Shown here in pieces: positions 1-12,500 of a DNA stretch of 64,000 nucleotides (position 1 is the stretch's first letter; each line of letters begins with the position of its first letter). Made by a program: the position numbers and the translations under genes. The notes beneath the pieces were generated by a model, which worked only from the letters and a program-made list of their open reading frames with translations, was not told the origin of the DNA and did no database searches. Origin of the DNA: Rhinopithecus roxellana (lineage: Eukaryota; Chordata; Mammalia; Primates; Cercopithecidae); assembly GCF_007565055.1 (NCBI RefSeq), contig NC_044552.1, positions 150,803,859-150,867,858 on the forward strand. Direction: 5' to 3'.

Positions 1-590
1 CACAATTGCCTTCTGCAGGACTGGGCAGGTGAGGGAGGAGTGAGGGGAGGGCCCTCGAAGGGGGCTGGCCTGGCGGGAAGGCCTGGGAAGGAGGGACAGG
101 GATGGTGAGTGGGGCTCTCTCCTGCACTTGGAGGCCAAGTGAGATCCATGGCTCCGTACAGAGTGTGATGTGCCCGAATCTGCTTCTCTTCAAGGCCGCT
201 GTGCTCTCCTTGGAGCTGAGTGTGTGGACTGTGCAGCTCATCGGATGTGCCCACAAACACACTGGTGCCCACGGGCACACTTCCAAGTTGAACAGGTAAA
301 CCCTCTGGGTTGCAGGGTCATATTTTCAAAGGCCCACCCTATCATTGGTGCCCTTGTAGGCCCATGGCTGGAGATGAAGCAAACCCCGCCCTGCCAGCAA
401 TGGGCAGGAAAGAAGTATTCCCTGAGGAAGGAGGCTTCCTATTGCCCACACGCATCAGGACAGGCAGACGGAGGCGTCATGGGAGATAAATAGCTTGCTT
501 TGCGTTCCTGGTGTGAGACTTTACCTTCCAAAGCAGACTGGTGGAACGCCTCTGTAGATTTTTGTTTTGTCTTATTTTTGCAAACAGAAT

Positions 591-710
591 GACTAAGGAA
601 AGGGAAGGAGTCAGGGACTCAGGGAGGGACCGTCGCGTTGGGAGTCAGAGGACTAAGGAAAGGGAGGGAGTCAGGGACTCAGGGAGGGACCCTTGCGTTG
701 GGAGTCAGAC
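591..710. repeat. 60-bp tandem duplication, two copies
   Basis: The segment 591-650 is followed directly by 651-710 with the same sequence apart from a few substitutions. Both start GACTAAGGAAAGGG and contain GGGAGTCAGA. The period is exactly 60 bp. Sixty is divisible by three, so an open frame passes through both copies, but nothing suggests that it is coding. Confidence 0.9.
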
Positions 711-3551
711 GGACGCTCTCCGGACAAGGATGGTGAGTCAGGCACAGGCTGGAGGGAGCAGGGAGTGGGACATTTGCAACGTGGGTAGGATCGGGGCTTT
801 ACAGTCACCAGGGGAATCCCACGGCAGCGTCTGTCTTTCCTCATGGGGACTGTTCTCTGCACATGCACGTTCCTTGAGGCCATGGTGATAGCCCCTGTCC
901 ACCAGGGCACCACGTCCCCAGCCACTGCTCCTTTGCGTGCTGGTCTGGCCAAGCAGTGGCCTGGGCAGGTGGTCTTGGGGAAGGAGTGTGGCTGGCCCCA
1001 TGGCACCTGCAGCTCTCTCAAGCACCATTCCCACCGCACACGCGCTTCCTTCTGGATTTCCTGCCCCTTCCAGGGCGCTGACCCCATGGGAGGAACGGAA
1101 GAAGGAGGAAGGAAGACAAAGCTTCCTGATTCCTGCCCCAGACTCAGGCCTTCTTTCAGCTGGTGTAATCTGTCCTTGGGACCCTAGGAGAAGGTGGGCC
1201 GGGAACTTCTGAGAGAAAGAACATTCCAGAGGGACTGGAGTGGGACCCCAGGGACTCTGGCAGTTTTGACTTGGGCCTGGAAATGAACTTGGGAAGAAAA
1301 AGTAACGTCTGTTTCTTATTTGACTGTGAAGCTAGAACAGACTCAAGTACCTTTACAAAGGCCAGACACCTCAGTGCGCTGGAGCTCTCCTGTGGGTTAC
1401 CTATCTCGGTGTCACGGCTTTCACTGGGGTAATGTAGCGATGGCTGTGCCTCACTGACTAAACAGACCCAGGCTGAGCGGGTGCTATAGAGGCCCCCGAG
1501 CCCAGGCGTGGAAGGCTCTCATCTCAGGAGGGTGCACACTCCTGGTCTCATTAGCAGACCTTGCTCACACACGTTCAGAGAATCACGTTCCAATGGGAGC
1601 ACTGCTGTTATCAAAGATCACAATCACAATCAGCCATAACAACCCATCGGAGAAGAGTGTCCACGACACTCGTTCCATGCTTTTTGGCTGGGGACCCACA
1701 TGAAAATCCCCTTACATTTTGGCACCTAGAAAACAAATCTCTTTGCTGATGCTGGCAGGTCTCTTTTTATCAAAACTGACTATTTTATAATTTGCATTTA
1801 TTTTTCTGCCGTGGCTGCCAGGAAGCTCAGTAAGCTCTAATCATAGAATGCGATAGTAACTGCAGATTGGAAACAGATCTGGGTCAGCGGCACCCTCCCT
1901 GTCTCTTCATCATATCCTCTTAACTTTTTAATTTCTATATTTAAGGGCTTTCTTATAGACAAATTTTTAGATTTTAGAAAATTGTGCATAATATATTGTG
2001 GCATACATTATATTTTTTCAAAACCTTGCCTTCATTAAATCTCCGATCAAGTAAAAACAGTGCGTATTTGTCTCTGAGTCCTGGGAGTTGGGCCATGGAA
2101 ACTTAAGACTGATGAGTGACATGTTATGAAAGCTTAGAAGAGCTCATTGCAGTTTAGGGATTGACTAAGAAGCACTGTATTTTAAGCTTGGTCTAGGGAA
2201 TGGCTGTTCTTATTGCTCCATTGCATAGCTCTTGACAGCATTTTATGATACACACAGTTTTAATTATTGTGAAGTAGGAATATTCCCATTTTACACACTG
2301 AATACTGAAAAAGAGCGAGGTTAACTAATTTACTCTGACACAATGGAAAGGGAGGCTCCTATTAAGAGTTTCACAAATTGGACCCTTAACCTGGAGACTG
2401 GTTAGAGGTTTTGCGATCAAAGTGACCTGGACGCACTAGCAGTCACGCGAAAACCGGAGAAACTTTTTTTTCTGTGGTGTTTAGGTGATCTGATTGAAAT
2501 AAATGCTATCTGGAGACCCCAAAAATTTACTCTGAAGTCCCTTTACTGGGCAGCTTTCCAACTAAGTACATGCTGGGCTGGCAATACTGATATGGCCCAG
2601 GGACCCAGCCATACACCCTTCCCCCGGGACCGGGACCGGGAAGAGGTCGGAATCTCGTTTGCTCTCCTTCTCTAGGCTCTCACCAGGGCACTTGGGCACA
2701 TCCACCAATGCTTCAGTTCCAAAATGCAAAGGATGAAGAAATCAGAAAAGTTCCCAATGCCACCGGCCACCTTCAGGGAGAGCCTGGCTGTCCAGAGAAG
2801 TCACTGTTCAGGTACACAGCAGTGGGGAAGTGCTGTGTGCTGAAGACATCTGCGTAGCTCCAGCCGGCCGCTCCTCATGGACACCCAACAACCAGACCCC
2901 CCGTCGAGCTCGACTGAACCCCTCCAGTGACTCGGAGGAGGCTTGTGCTCCTGTCACACAGAGCCTGGCACTTTCCTGTAAGCATCGACAGCAGCAGAAC
3001 CCGATTATGGCTCAGTCTCTGAGCGGAATTCTGATGATCCTGTAAACTAGCAAAGCTCTCTGTCCCAGGAGCACTTGGAGAGACTGCCCTGCTCCACTAT
3101 ACTTCTGAACGGCCGGCTGGAGCTACGCAGACGCACACTGGTTTGGACACGTGCACATGCACTTTCCAACTCCTCTCAGCTCTGGGTCCTTCCCTCCAGC
3201 CTTTGGCCCAGAACTCACTCCTTAGTGCCCCACACACCTCATGAGCAGGCCTAGTTCATTGTCTCCAAGACATTCTGCAAAGGCCTCACTACCCCCACAG
3301 GTCTAAGGAGTTCCTACTGACTTAGGGTCTATAGGGTTCAAAATGCTCTGAGCAGACTGAGAAACCAAAGACCAGTTCCAAATAAGACTTACCCTGAGGA
3401 GCACCGGGAGTGCCCATCATCAATTTACAAAATCCTAAACCTCCAAATGGAGAAGACACGACATGTCACCTCGCCCTCAGTGAAGGCCCTCTACACAAAT
3501 ACCCTCACCAGTCTTGATTCCTTTTGACATGACCCTATTGTGGGAGCTGCA

Positions 3552-3662
3552 AAGGTCATCATGAATCCCACAAATAGGCATGGCGGCCATGGGATCCCAC
3601 AGACAGGGATGGCGCCAGGCAAGAAGGCCATGGATCCCACAGACAGGGATGGCGCCAGGCAG
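3552..3662. repeat. short tandem repeat, period about 40 bp
   Basis: GGATCCCACAGACAGGGATG and the bases after it occur at 3592 and again at 3632. A more degenerate unit lies at about 3560. There are two good copies and one weak one. Confidence 0.8.
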
Positions 3663-4519
3663 TCCATGGCACACAGGGGGAAAGGGGAGGGCAAAGCAGG
3701 GCAGGGATTAGAGAGTGCAGAGGCCCAGCTTTAGGAAGATGGTTGAAACCTGCAAAGAGTTTGAACAGCATTCCAGTGGGTCTGCGAGGGTAAACGTGGT
3801 TTGGATAGAGACACAGGAGCAGCATGAGCTAAGGGCCCACAAGGGAAGGACCTCGGTATTTAACAGAAGCATTGGATAGAGAAGTCTTGTGAAATGGACG
3901 GAAGGCTAGAGAGGCAGCTGGGATTAACTCACGGAGGCCTGGACTGTCCCGGCCAGGGGGTAAGATTGTGCTCTTTCGACGGACACTGGAGAGTGAAGTG
4001 TCCTGTGTTTAGCAAAATCCCTTTCTCAACAGCCCTGATGGAGGCGAGGATGAGCCCTACAGGGAGGACAGTGAACCAGGAAGCAACCGAGAGGGAGTGG
4101 AATGGAGGCGGAGGATCTGAAGACTGGGGGAGGAATGGCAGGGCCTCCTCCTTGATCAGCCAGGTCGGGGAGAGAGTGGCACATGAAGGGAACGTGAGTC
4201 TGGGTGACAAGAAGAAGGCTGCTGGTGGTCAGAGAAACTGGGCTATTGGGGGAATTCTAACAGGTAGAAGAAAATGTGCAGCTTGATATGGGGCAGCTTG
4301 AGAGGTGACATTCGAGAGGCCAGGAAACATTAGCTCATGGCAGCTGCACTTTTTTCTGCCTTTGATCATTGCCCATCTGGGCACCTGGCTGACACTGACT
4401 GGAAGGAGAAAGGGCCAGGGCCAGGAGGCATTTGCTACCCCTTCCACAGCCAGAGGCGGCCAGCGTCCTAATGAATGAGGGTGAGTGAAGGAAGCATTTG
4501 GAATTTCACAGAGAGGCCT

Positions 4520-4640
4520 ATTTCCTTCCGCACATATGAAGCACCTGCTAGTGCTGTGTACTAGACGCTGGAAAGCTGAAGTTCCAGGAGGACGAGACAC
4601 TCGTAGAAACAATAAACGAACAATATGCAGGTGGGAGAGC
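4520..4640 (+). repeat. L2/MIR-like ancient interspersed repeat
   Basis: The run 'gaagcacctgctagtgctgt' followed by 'ctagacgctgg' resembles the widespread old-repeat consensus of the 'gagcacctactatgtgccag' type. Divergence is high and the family assignment uncertain. Confidence 0.4.
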
Positions 4641-4679
4641 CACAGACAGGACCCAGAAGGTCTAGAAGAAGCCTCAGTG

Positions 4680-5100
4680 TGAACCGAAGAGGAAGGGGAA
4701 GGGGAAGGGGAAGGAAGCAGTTTAGGGTTAAAGGACAAAAGAGAACCCAAGCTCCAGGCACACAGGCCAGGGAGGTCCTAGGAGTGAGGGGGTTGGGGAG
4801 GGTCCAGGGAGGGCGAAGCAGGTCCAGGGAGGGCGGGGAGTGGGGAGAGGGCAGTTGAGGGGGCAGGGAGGGCCCGGGAGTAGGGGGAGGGTGGGTGGAG
4901 CAGGGAGGGCCCAGGAGTGGTGGGAGGGCAGGGGGTGCCAAGAAGGGTCGGGAAGGGGCCAGGAAGGGGTCTGGGGAGGGGTTTGGGGGCAGGGGCAGGG
5001 CCGGGGAGGGTGGGTTGTAGGGGAGGAGGAGGGGGACGGCTGGTGGGGGCTGGGCAAGGTGGGTGCTAGTGATAGGGGAGGGCTGGGGAGGGCCTGAGGA
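4680..5100 (+). repeat. G-rich imperfect minisatellite
   Basis: About 400 bp are dominated by GGGAGGG, GGTCCAGGGAGGGC and GGGGAAGGGGAA motifs with almost no C runs on the plus strand. Many runs of three or more G lie within a few bases of each other, so plus-strand G-quadruplexes are plausible. The long minus-strand frames across it (Pro/Ser-rich) come from base composition. Confidence 0.75.
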
Positions 5101-5411
5101 CCCGAGTGCAGTGGACAGGAAAGAAGCCTTGGAGATGGGCAGGTGACAGCGCTGCTAGGAGGAACAAGTGAGAGAAGAGACCAGGTGTCAACGGACCAGA
5201 CGGTGACTGAGACGGGCAAATATCACCCAACCCATGCCCGGTGCTGTTTTCCATGTTAACAGACATGTGTAGCATCTCAGTGTGAAATGCTCTCAAAGAT
5301 CTGCGAAGGCCACAGCATGCTAAAGCACTGATGTGATGAAGCGTGTGTGTGTGTCCATGTGAGTATTTAGCACAACAGTACTTGGGCAGGTGAGTCCATT
5401 GAACAACTGCT

Positions 5412-5417
5412 TTTATT
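5412..5417 (-). terminator. candidate polyadenylation signal downstream of UNC93A
   Basis: TTTATT on the plus strand reads AATAAA on the minus strand, about 855 nt after the UNC93A stop. An ATTAAA variant lies nearer, at about 5534. No canonical AATAAA was seen between 5535 and 6271. If this signal is used, the 3' UTR would contain the AluY at 5585-5885 in antisense. This is inference only. Confidence 0.25.
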
Positions 5418-5584
5418 TAGCAACACAGATCCCACACGTTTCTGGAATCCTGAGCCCCAGTCTGACTTTGTCACCCCCTGACTCTGTGGGGTTGAGTCAG
5501 TTGACTTGTCAGGACCCCTTTGTAAAATGTATGAGGTTTTAATCCAAGTAGAGTTAGGAGCTTAAAAGTTTGTCCATTTGTTGT

Positions 5585-5885
5585 CAGGCGTGGTGGCTCA
5601 TGCCTGTAATCCCAGCACTTTGGGAGGCCGAGGCAGGCAGATTGTGAGGTCAGGAGATCGAGACCATCCTAGCTAACATGGCGAAACCCTGTCTCTACTA
5701 AAAATACAAAAAACTAGCTGGGCGTGGTGGTGGGCGCATGTAGTCCCAGCTCCTCAGGAGGCTGAGGCAGGAGAATGGCATGAACCCGGGAGGCGGAGCT
5801 TGCAGTGAGCTGAGATCGCACCACCGCACTGCAGCCTGGGCGACAGAGTGAGACTCTGTCTCAGAAAAAAAAAAAAAAAAAAAAG
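5585..5885 (+). mobile_element. AluY with target-site duplication
   Basis: This is a full-length plus-strand Alu with left and right arms, an internal A-rich linker and a 3' poly-A tail. Matching flanks of about 17 bp (aaagtttgtccatttgt at 5565-5581 and the same with one change at 5886-5902) mark the insertion. It lies just downstream of UNC93A. Confidence 0.95.
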
Positions 5886-6271
5886 AAAGTTTGCCCATTT
5901 GTAAAATTGTGGGGTTAGTCTACTGTTTTAAGCAGTCTTTCAATTCTTAAAAACAACTACAGCAGTAAAACTAGGGTGAGTCTATGATTTCAGGCAAATT
6001 CTAATTGGCTGATTGTACTTTTTTCTTTTGTATCTAAAATTAAATTAACTGATACATTCATGTACACACTTGATCTCTGTTGATAAGACGGTAGACTAAA
6101 AATTTGTTAGGATAGAAAAAAGTACATAAAGAGTGAAATAATATGATATTATCACAATGGCCAAATTGTACTGAGATGGTGATGAGGAGCCGCTCCATGT
6201 CCTGAGGCATCTTCTAAGAAAACTCTCTGGCTGGTGCTTTCTGAGTTCATCCTCCTCGGACCTCACTGCTC

Positions 6272-6537
6272 TCACATTTTTGTTTGTATTTCTTTATCTT
6301 CTGCCTGGTTCGCCTGTCCTGGAGTGTGAGGTCTGATCGGGTTCTTGGATTCCACACACTCCACAAGCCCATACGCCACCACGCTCAGGCTCAGGACCCC
6401 CAGCAGAATGTAGAGCTTGACTCGCACACACAAAAATGTGCTGTACCCAAAGGCAATGACAAAGCCCAGGGCCTCCCACAGGCGGTAATTGGCGAAGGCA
6501 GCTTCCTTGCTCTTCTCAAACAGAACGCCGTAGAGAG
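6272..6537 (-). CDS. UNC93A: UNC93A coding exon 8 (residues 370-457 and stop)
   Basis: The acceptor is CCGCAG at 6543-6538 and the stop TGA is at 6274-6272. The exon encodes ALYGVLFEKSKEAAFANYRL, then the last two hydrophobic segments (about 389-404 and 410-427) and a hydrophilic C-terminal tail. The tail is rich in Pro, Glu, Asp and Lys and ends QTKM. Intron 7 (6538-14235) is the largest intron of the gene. Confidence 0.95.
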
Positions 6538-9500
6538 CTGCGGAGGAGAGAGCGGAGTGAGAGCTCTGCCATGGGCCCCACGGTGACCCTGCTCATGAAA
6601 AGAGCACAACGGCTTTCCCACTGCCCCATTTTCTCAACAAAATCAGGACATTTTTCTTTTTTCACAACAGAATGATTTTACATGGCAGATGATAGCATGA
6701 ACCCCGAAAATCGGAGGCAGGTCTCAGTTAATTTAGCATGTTTATTTTGCCCAGGTTGAGGATGGGTGCCCATGACACAGCCTCAGGAGGCCCTGACGAG
6801 ATGTGTCCAAGGTGGTTGGGGCACAGTTGGGTTTTATACATTCTAGGGAGACATGAGACATCAATCAACATAGATAAGATGAGCATTGGTTTGGTGAAGA
6901 CAAGCATTGGTTTGGTCCAGAAAGGCAAGACAACTCCAAGCAAAGGTGGGAAGACTGGAAGCAGGGAGGGGGCTTCCCGGTCACGGGTAGATGAGACAAA
7001 TGGTCACATTCTTCTGAGTTTCTGATGAGCCTCTGCAAAGGAGACAGTCAGATCTACATTTCTCTCAGTGAGCAGAGGGGTGACTTTGAATAGAATGGGA
7101 GGCAGGTTGGCCCCAAGCAGTTCCCAGCTTGACTTTTTCCTTTATCTTAGTGATTTTTGAGCCCCAGGATTTTTCTGCTTGTGATTTAAACACAGCAGCC
7201 CCTTTGGGGCTCCGCCCAGGCTGCTGGCCACAGAGACCCAGGAAAACCCTCCACCGGCTGAAGCCAAGTGGGCAGGTGAGGGGCAGGGACAGGTGCAGGG
7301 ACAGAGGCAGCCAGAGCTCCGGTGGGGCGGGATGTGCTGTGACCTTAACTGCAGGCAGCAGGGCCTGAAACCAGGGGCAGAAGCACGTGGTTCCCCAGGA
7401 GGATTCCAGACTGCCAGCACTGGGGTCCTTGAGGCAGGGAGGATGGTGTTTAATTTTGTAAACTCCATGGCACCTGGTTCAGCGCAAGACACACACTGAG
7501 TGCGGAGAGAACCGTCTTCCCGAAGATTCGCTCTACCCACCCCTCCTTAGTGCTGGAGATGACACCGTGTTTGGGGAGGCCCAGCACCGTTGTGTTTGGG
7601 CGGGCACCTGCCTGGCTATGTGGCTCCAGGGAGGGCAATGACAAGGGCTGTGAAACACAGTCTGTGAAGCCACCATCCCCAGCAGCCGCCCTGGGACGGC
7701 CTGGGAGGGATGAGGCCCTGTCCCTCCCAGGCAACAGATGATGTCACTGAGAGAGGGATTCCCTCCAAGAAGGAAAGTGTCCAGATAAACACCCAGGAAT
7801 ACAGGCCCTGTCCTTCCTGGGGCGGCCTGCTCATTTCCACAGCAATGTTACAGACGTCCGTGAACGTGGCCCCAGGGACCTTCCGCTCCCATCCAAAGGG
7901 GTGCTTTTGTTTTCCTCTGGATTTAAAGAAAGTGATGAAAAGCAGCTCGCCCCAGGGTTTGTTAGCTGGTTTTGTACAAAACAACTCACATCGTGAATGT
8001 TCCTCTACTGCTGAAGACCAATGCAGATGCGCTTACAGCAGGGGAGTACCTTGTCTACAGCCCTTGCCCTAAGACTCACATTGTAAACAGCTTAGGAATG
8101 TTTGGGAAACAAGAAGTTCTTTGGAACCCTCAGGACAAGGCACCCTTCTCGTCCCACAGTCTGCACACTGTCCACCTTAACAAAAGTAATGACCGAAGAG
8201 AATGGAATAACCAAATTTAGATTTAGTTGGCTTCTGAGACTATTCTAAACACCTCTTGTCTGTTTTTTGAGGGTGACTTTTAGCACTGGATCCAAAACCA
8301 AGGTTCTAGGGAAGAAAATCCAAGTTGAGACACCACGGCTATAAGTGGTAGGTCATGCTATGTTCTGTGGCTAAGAGCTCCCGGCTGCGCCCTGGGCAGG
8401 TCAGAAAACCAGAGCCAATGGTCCCAGATTATAAATATTCTAGTAACACAGGCAACTCTAATTTTAAGCTTTTTGGGAATATGGGTTGATGTCATTCAAG
8501 AATTTCAAGATGAAATTTATATTGTGCTGCCATGATTAGAAATCTCTGTCCTCCAAGAAAGGGACTCACCCCACTCCCCCACCTCTCCCTTCATCAAGTT
8601 CTGGTTGGTTCAAGGCCAATTCAGCTTCTTTGTAAGTAGCCATGTTCTCCTCAGCCCTCTGAGTTTTTCCATAAACATAAACTTTCCGGGCCCTCAATGC
8701 CTCACATGTCACATGAAGAACTTGACATTTTCTGACTCCGGTTCCAAAATCTGAACGTAGAGAGGAGATCCACAACAAAGAGAGAAAGAGCTAGACTGTC
8801 TGCTAGCTCACATACTTGTGTTCCAAATCGCCTAGATGTATTTGGGAGACAGGAGGAGCCCCCAGCATGGAGGATCTGGGACCCAGAAGGTAGCTGGAAA
8901 GTAGGCTGTCCCCTGGCCAGAAAACAGAACTGAGGAGGCCGAATAAGACGGGAGTAGCCCCACACAGAGGTGACACCCTCACTCTTGCCTGTCTCCTAAC
9001 ACAGCTCTACCCACAGAAGCAGGGTCCATGCCTACAGAGGGAGACGCCAAGGACCCAGATGATGCCACTGGAACTGCCTTTAAGAAACACGGAGGAAGAA
9101 TCAGGGGAAACCGTTTGCCCCACTCAGGAAAGGGGAAGCCACATGTGTGAATGACATCAGACCAGTCTAGGGGAGGAGAAGCCAACACCAGAGATAATTA
9201 AAGTCAGGCTTTTCAGGGAATTCCTCAAGATATGGTTCCTATTTTAATCCAAACATAAAGAAAGCAATGCATTTATTGTTTTGAATTGCATGTAACTACA
9301 CACAGCTAAGGACATGGTGGGGAAAGACATTTTTCAAAAAGCAAAGTAGACTGAAAACGGTATTTCAACAATCCTGAAAGAACTGTACGCGTGTACAAGA
9401 TTGAATACATAAGGAAGCAGTCATACCTAGTGGGAACCAGGATTCCGGCTGCCAGAGAAAGGAGTGACAGCTACGCAGTGGGGGCCAGAATAAGCCCTGT

Positions 9501-12500
9501 GGCTACTGTCCACCTTAATAAAGAAATAATGTGGCGTTGGATGGTGACCCAAAGTGCAAAGTAATTATGTGAGCCCATGCTGATGTAGCTCAATGATTGA
9601 GTAAGTAAATACATCGGGGAGAAGGGATAGGTATTTTTTGTGGAAGAATTACAGTGTACACACAGACGTTCCTCAGGGTGGAGATTAGCTGCTGTCTCCT
9701 TGACTGCTGGCTCCCTGGGCACTCGCTCCTGCAGAACCGCATGTGGAAAGGGAAGGCAGGTGAGTTTGCAGTGGCGAGATGTGGCTGGCACCACGGTGCC
9801 CACGGGATCAAGGTTTACATCGCTGGTGAGGAGGCCTGTCCCTCTTCTGTGTCCCCCATATGATGGGACAGGGAAGCACCTCACCAGGGGATTGTCCTCC
9901 CCAAACCCTCAGCCCCAGTCTAATCATGAGAAAACAGCAAACAAACCAAAGTTAAGGGACAGCCTACAAACTACAGTGCTCTTCAAAAGGGTCCAGGTCA
10001 TGAAAAACAAGGAAAATGGAAAACTGCCACACAGCAGCCAGAAGATACGATGACTGAGTCCAACAGGGAGTCCAGGACAGGATCCTGGCACAGAAAAAAG
10101 AACGCTCGTGGGAAACCTGGAGGAACCCGAATAAAGGCTGTCCCTCCACTAACTGTCACGTGGCAGGGTTACTTCCTAGCTGTACGAATGTGCCGTGGCT
10201 GTGTGAGATGCTCAGTGTTTGGGGAAGCAGGCACAGGGCCTATGGGGTAAATGCGTTGGGTCTATAGGTTGGTACCTTTCAAGGGGACTCTCTATACTAC
10301 ATGTGCAACTTTTCTGTAAATCTAAAACTATTTCAAAATAAAGTGTATTTAAAATGACAAAGCATTGCTCTCAGCCTGGCCTGTCTGCCTCCTCTTCCCA
10401 GGTGGCCCAGGGTTAAAGAGACCAGGATGTGGCTCCTGTCCTGAAACACAGGGATGGGGATGAGAAGTTCAGCAATCTTGTTTGGTCAGAGAAGACAGGT
10501 TAAGTGAATGGGGCATTGAAGAAGTCATATTTTCTGAATTTATCAGCCTGAAAACAGCCAACAGAGCAAGAGTATTTTTAGATTAGACATTCCATATCTT
10601 CATGGCAGTGCATTGGTGAGGAAGCGTTGCCCTGGCAACCGCACCCATCTTTCATTAGCTGTCAGAGGGAATTAGCAGAGAGGAGTGCCTGGCACAGAGC
10701 TCCCCTTGCAGAGGCCGGGGGATCGCTGGAGCCCAGTGGGACAGTGAACCGGGGATCCTCAATTCTGGCCCAGGAAGAAGGGACTCGAATGGTGAAGTCT
10801 TCTGACCTGCTTCTAAGTGGGAGACTGTAAGGACCAGTCTTTAAATTGAGCAGTGATGACTGAAAGGTGAGGACAAAGTTCATTGGGTTTTATTCAGTGT
10901 CGTTAATTAGGAACACATGTGGCCCACATATGTTCTTAAAAGAAAGCACACATTTGGGGAGAATAGGATTAGAAATCTAACTTGCTATTTAGAAAAACAA
11001 AAATGAGAAAGAGCTGTTTTTGAGATGCAGCCAAAGCTACATAAAATTTCCATTTTTTTCAAAAAATAGAGAACAGAGACCTTGTGTGTGTGCTGTGCTG
11101 CATGGAGGGCCAGCCTGCCAGGAGTGCACAAACACGGTACTAAAATGCCACTCGCGCATGACGATTGCAAGAGTAAAGTCCACAGGAGCTTCTCAAGTAC
11201 GTGAAAATATTTTCCCCAACATTTTTTTTTTGTGAGACAGAGTCTTGCTCTGTCACCCAGGCTGCAGTGCGATGACGTGATCTCAGTTCACTGCAACCTC
11301 TGGCTCCTGGGTTCAAATGATTCTCCAGCTTCAGCCTCCCTAGTAGCTGAGACTACAGGCATGTGCCACCACGCTGGGCTAATTTTTGTATTTTTAGTAG
11401 AGATGAGGTTTTACCATGTTGACCAGGCTGGTCTCGAACTCCTGAGCTCAAGTGATCTGCCTGGCTCAGCCTCCCAAAGTGGTGGGATTACAGGGGTGAG
11501 CCACCGCACCCGGCCAATTTGGTTTATTTTTGAAAAAAATTACTTTTTCCTGTACAGAAAGACACAAATAATTTCAATTTAAATTAGCATCCCTTATTAA
11601 AAGGAGTCTTTATTCCAGTCATTCACTGGACTTGGACATTCATACTCTTTGTCCTTAGGTAACTTGGTTTGCACAGTTCAAAAAGACTTTCCCTGAGAGT
11701 ACCATGTGTCCATATAAGGAAAAGGAGAGTTGAGTCCACTATTCACATAGCTCAGGAAGAACAAAAACTGAATATGAATGATCACATTCATTGGGAGCAT
11801 TTAGAGAATTATCTTATGAAATACTGTGGGGATATTTGTCCCAGTGTTTTGCTTTTAATTTAATGTGTAAATACATTTTTAAATCAAGTAAGTTCAGATA
11901 AGTCACTGTGCACTTCTGGTAATGGGATGTGCATTTGGGGAGCTCAGTAAAACACCGGCTCTGCCACACGTCCAGGGGACGGTTTAAACAAATGCTGTGT
12001 GATGCTTATTGGTGACGTAGCTAGGAGCCCTACAGGCGACATGACACGCCACTAGCTTATAATTCTGCACTGCCAAAAACACCAAAGTGAGTTGCTGTTT
12101 GCTCCCCTCCATTAAACCAGTATTTGTTCTGTTAAGCAATGCCCTGGCCTGGCCTCGGATCCAGTCTACCCGTTCCAGGCTCCCAGCCTTGATCCCGACA
12201 AGCCAGAGCATGGTGCTGGGCCAAGCACACGCTCATTTTGGTGAAGAGCTTCACTCCATCCAGCGGCATTACTAGGGCAGCAGAAAGGACTGTGAAAACA
12301 CGGCTCCCTCGGTCCAACCGTGAGGGTTTGTTCAAAGATGATTCTCAGCTGCCCTGTGGATGGCAACCCACCAGGAAGACAAGAAAGGACATGGTTGGAG
12401 TGTTCAGTCTGTGATCTGAGGTCACATGTGTTCTTTCTCCTCAGTGCGGGACAGCAGCCAGGTCCGTCATCTCAGAAACATTGGCCTGTACTTCCCTTGT

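Larger units (their letters stand above)
1..5564. other. gene-free flank downstream of UNC93A
   Basis: No recognisable coding exon was found. Open frames here are short, overlap on both strands and match no family I know. The stretch contains a 60-bp tandem repeat, a 40-bp tandem repeat, a MIR-like remnant near 2275-2345 (minus), an L2-like remnant near 4520-4640 and a G-rich tract near 4680-5100. In human the next gene beyond UNC93A is TTLL2. I see none of it here. Confidence 0.5.

Noticed and set aside
4561..5219. Pro/Ser-rich minus-strand frames of 126-163 codons
   Set aside because: They are the complement of the G-rich minisatellite. Composition alone explains them.
1..5564. Search for TTLL2, the neighbour of UNC93A in human
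   Set aside because: No tubulin-ligase-type motif was seen on either strand, so it probably lies beyond the left edge of the window.
11232..11582. 116-codon plus-strand frame with 'SPRLQCDD...SASLVAETTG' pattern
   Set aside because: This is the well-known spurious frame of an antisense Alu. Similar frames at 5698-5898, 17175-17430, 22915-23560, 32128-32316 and 33765-34114 were dropped for the same reason.
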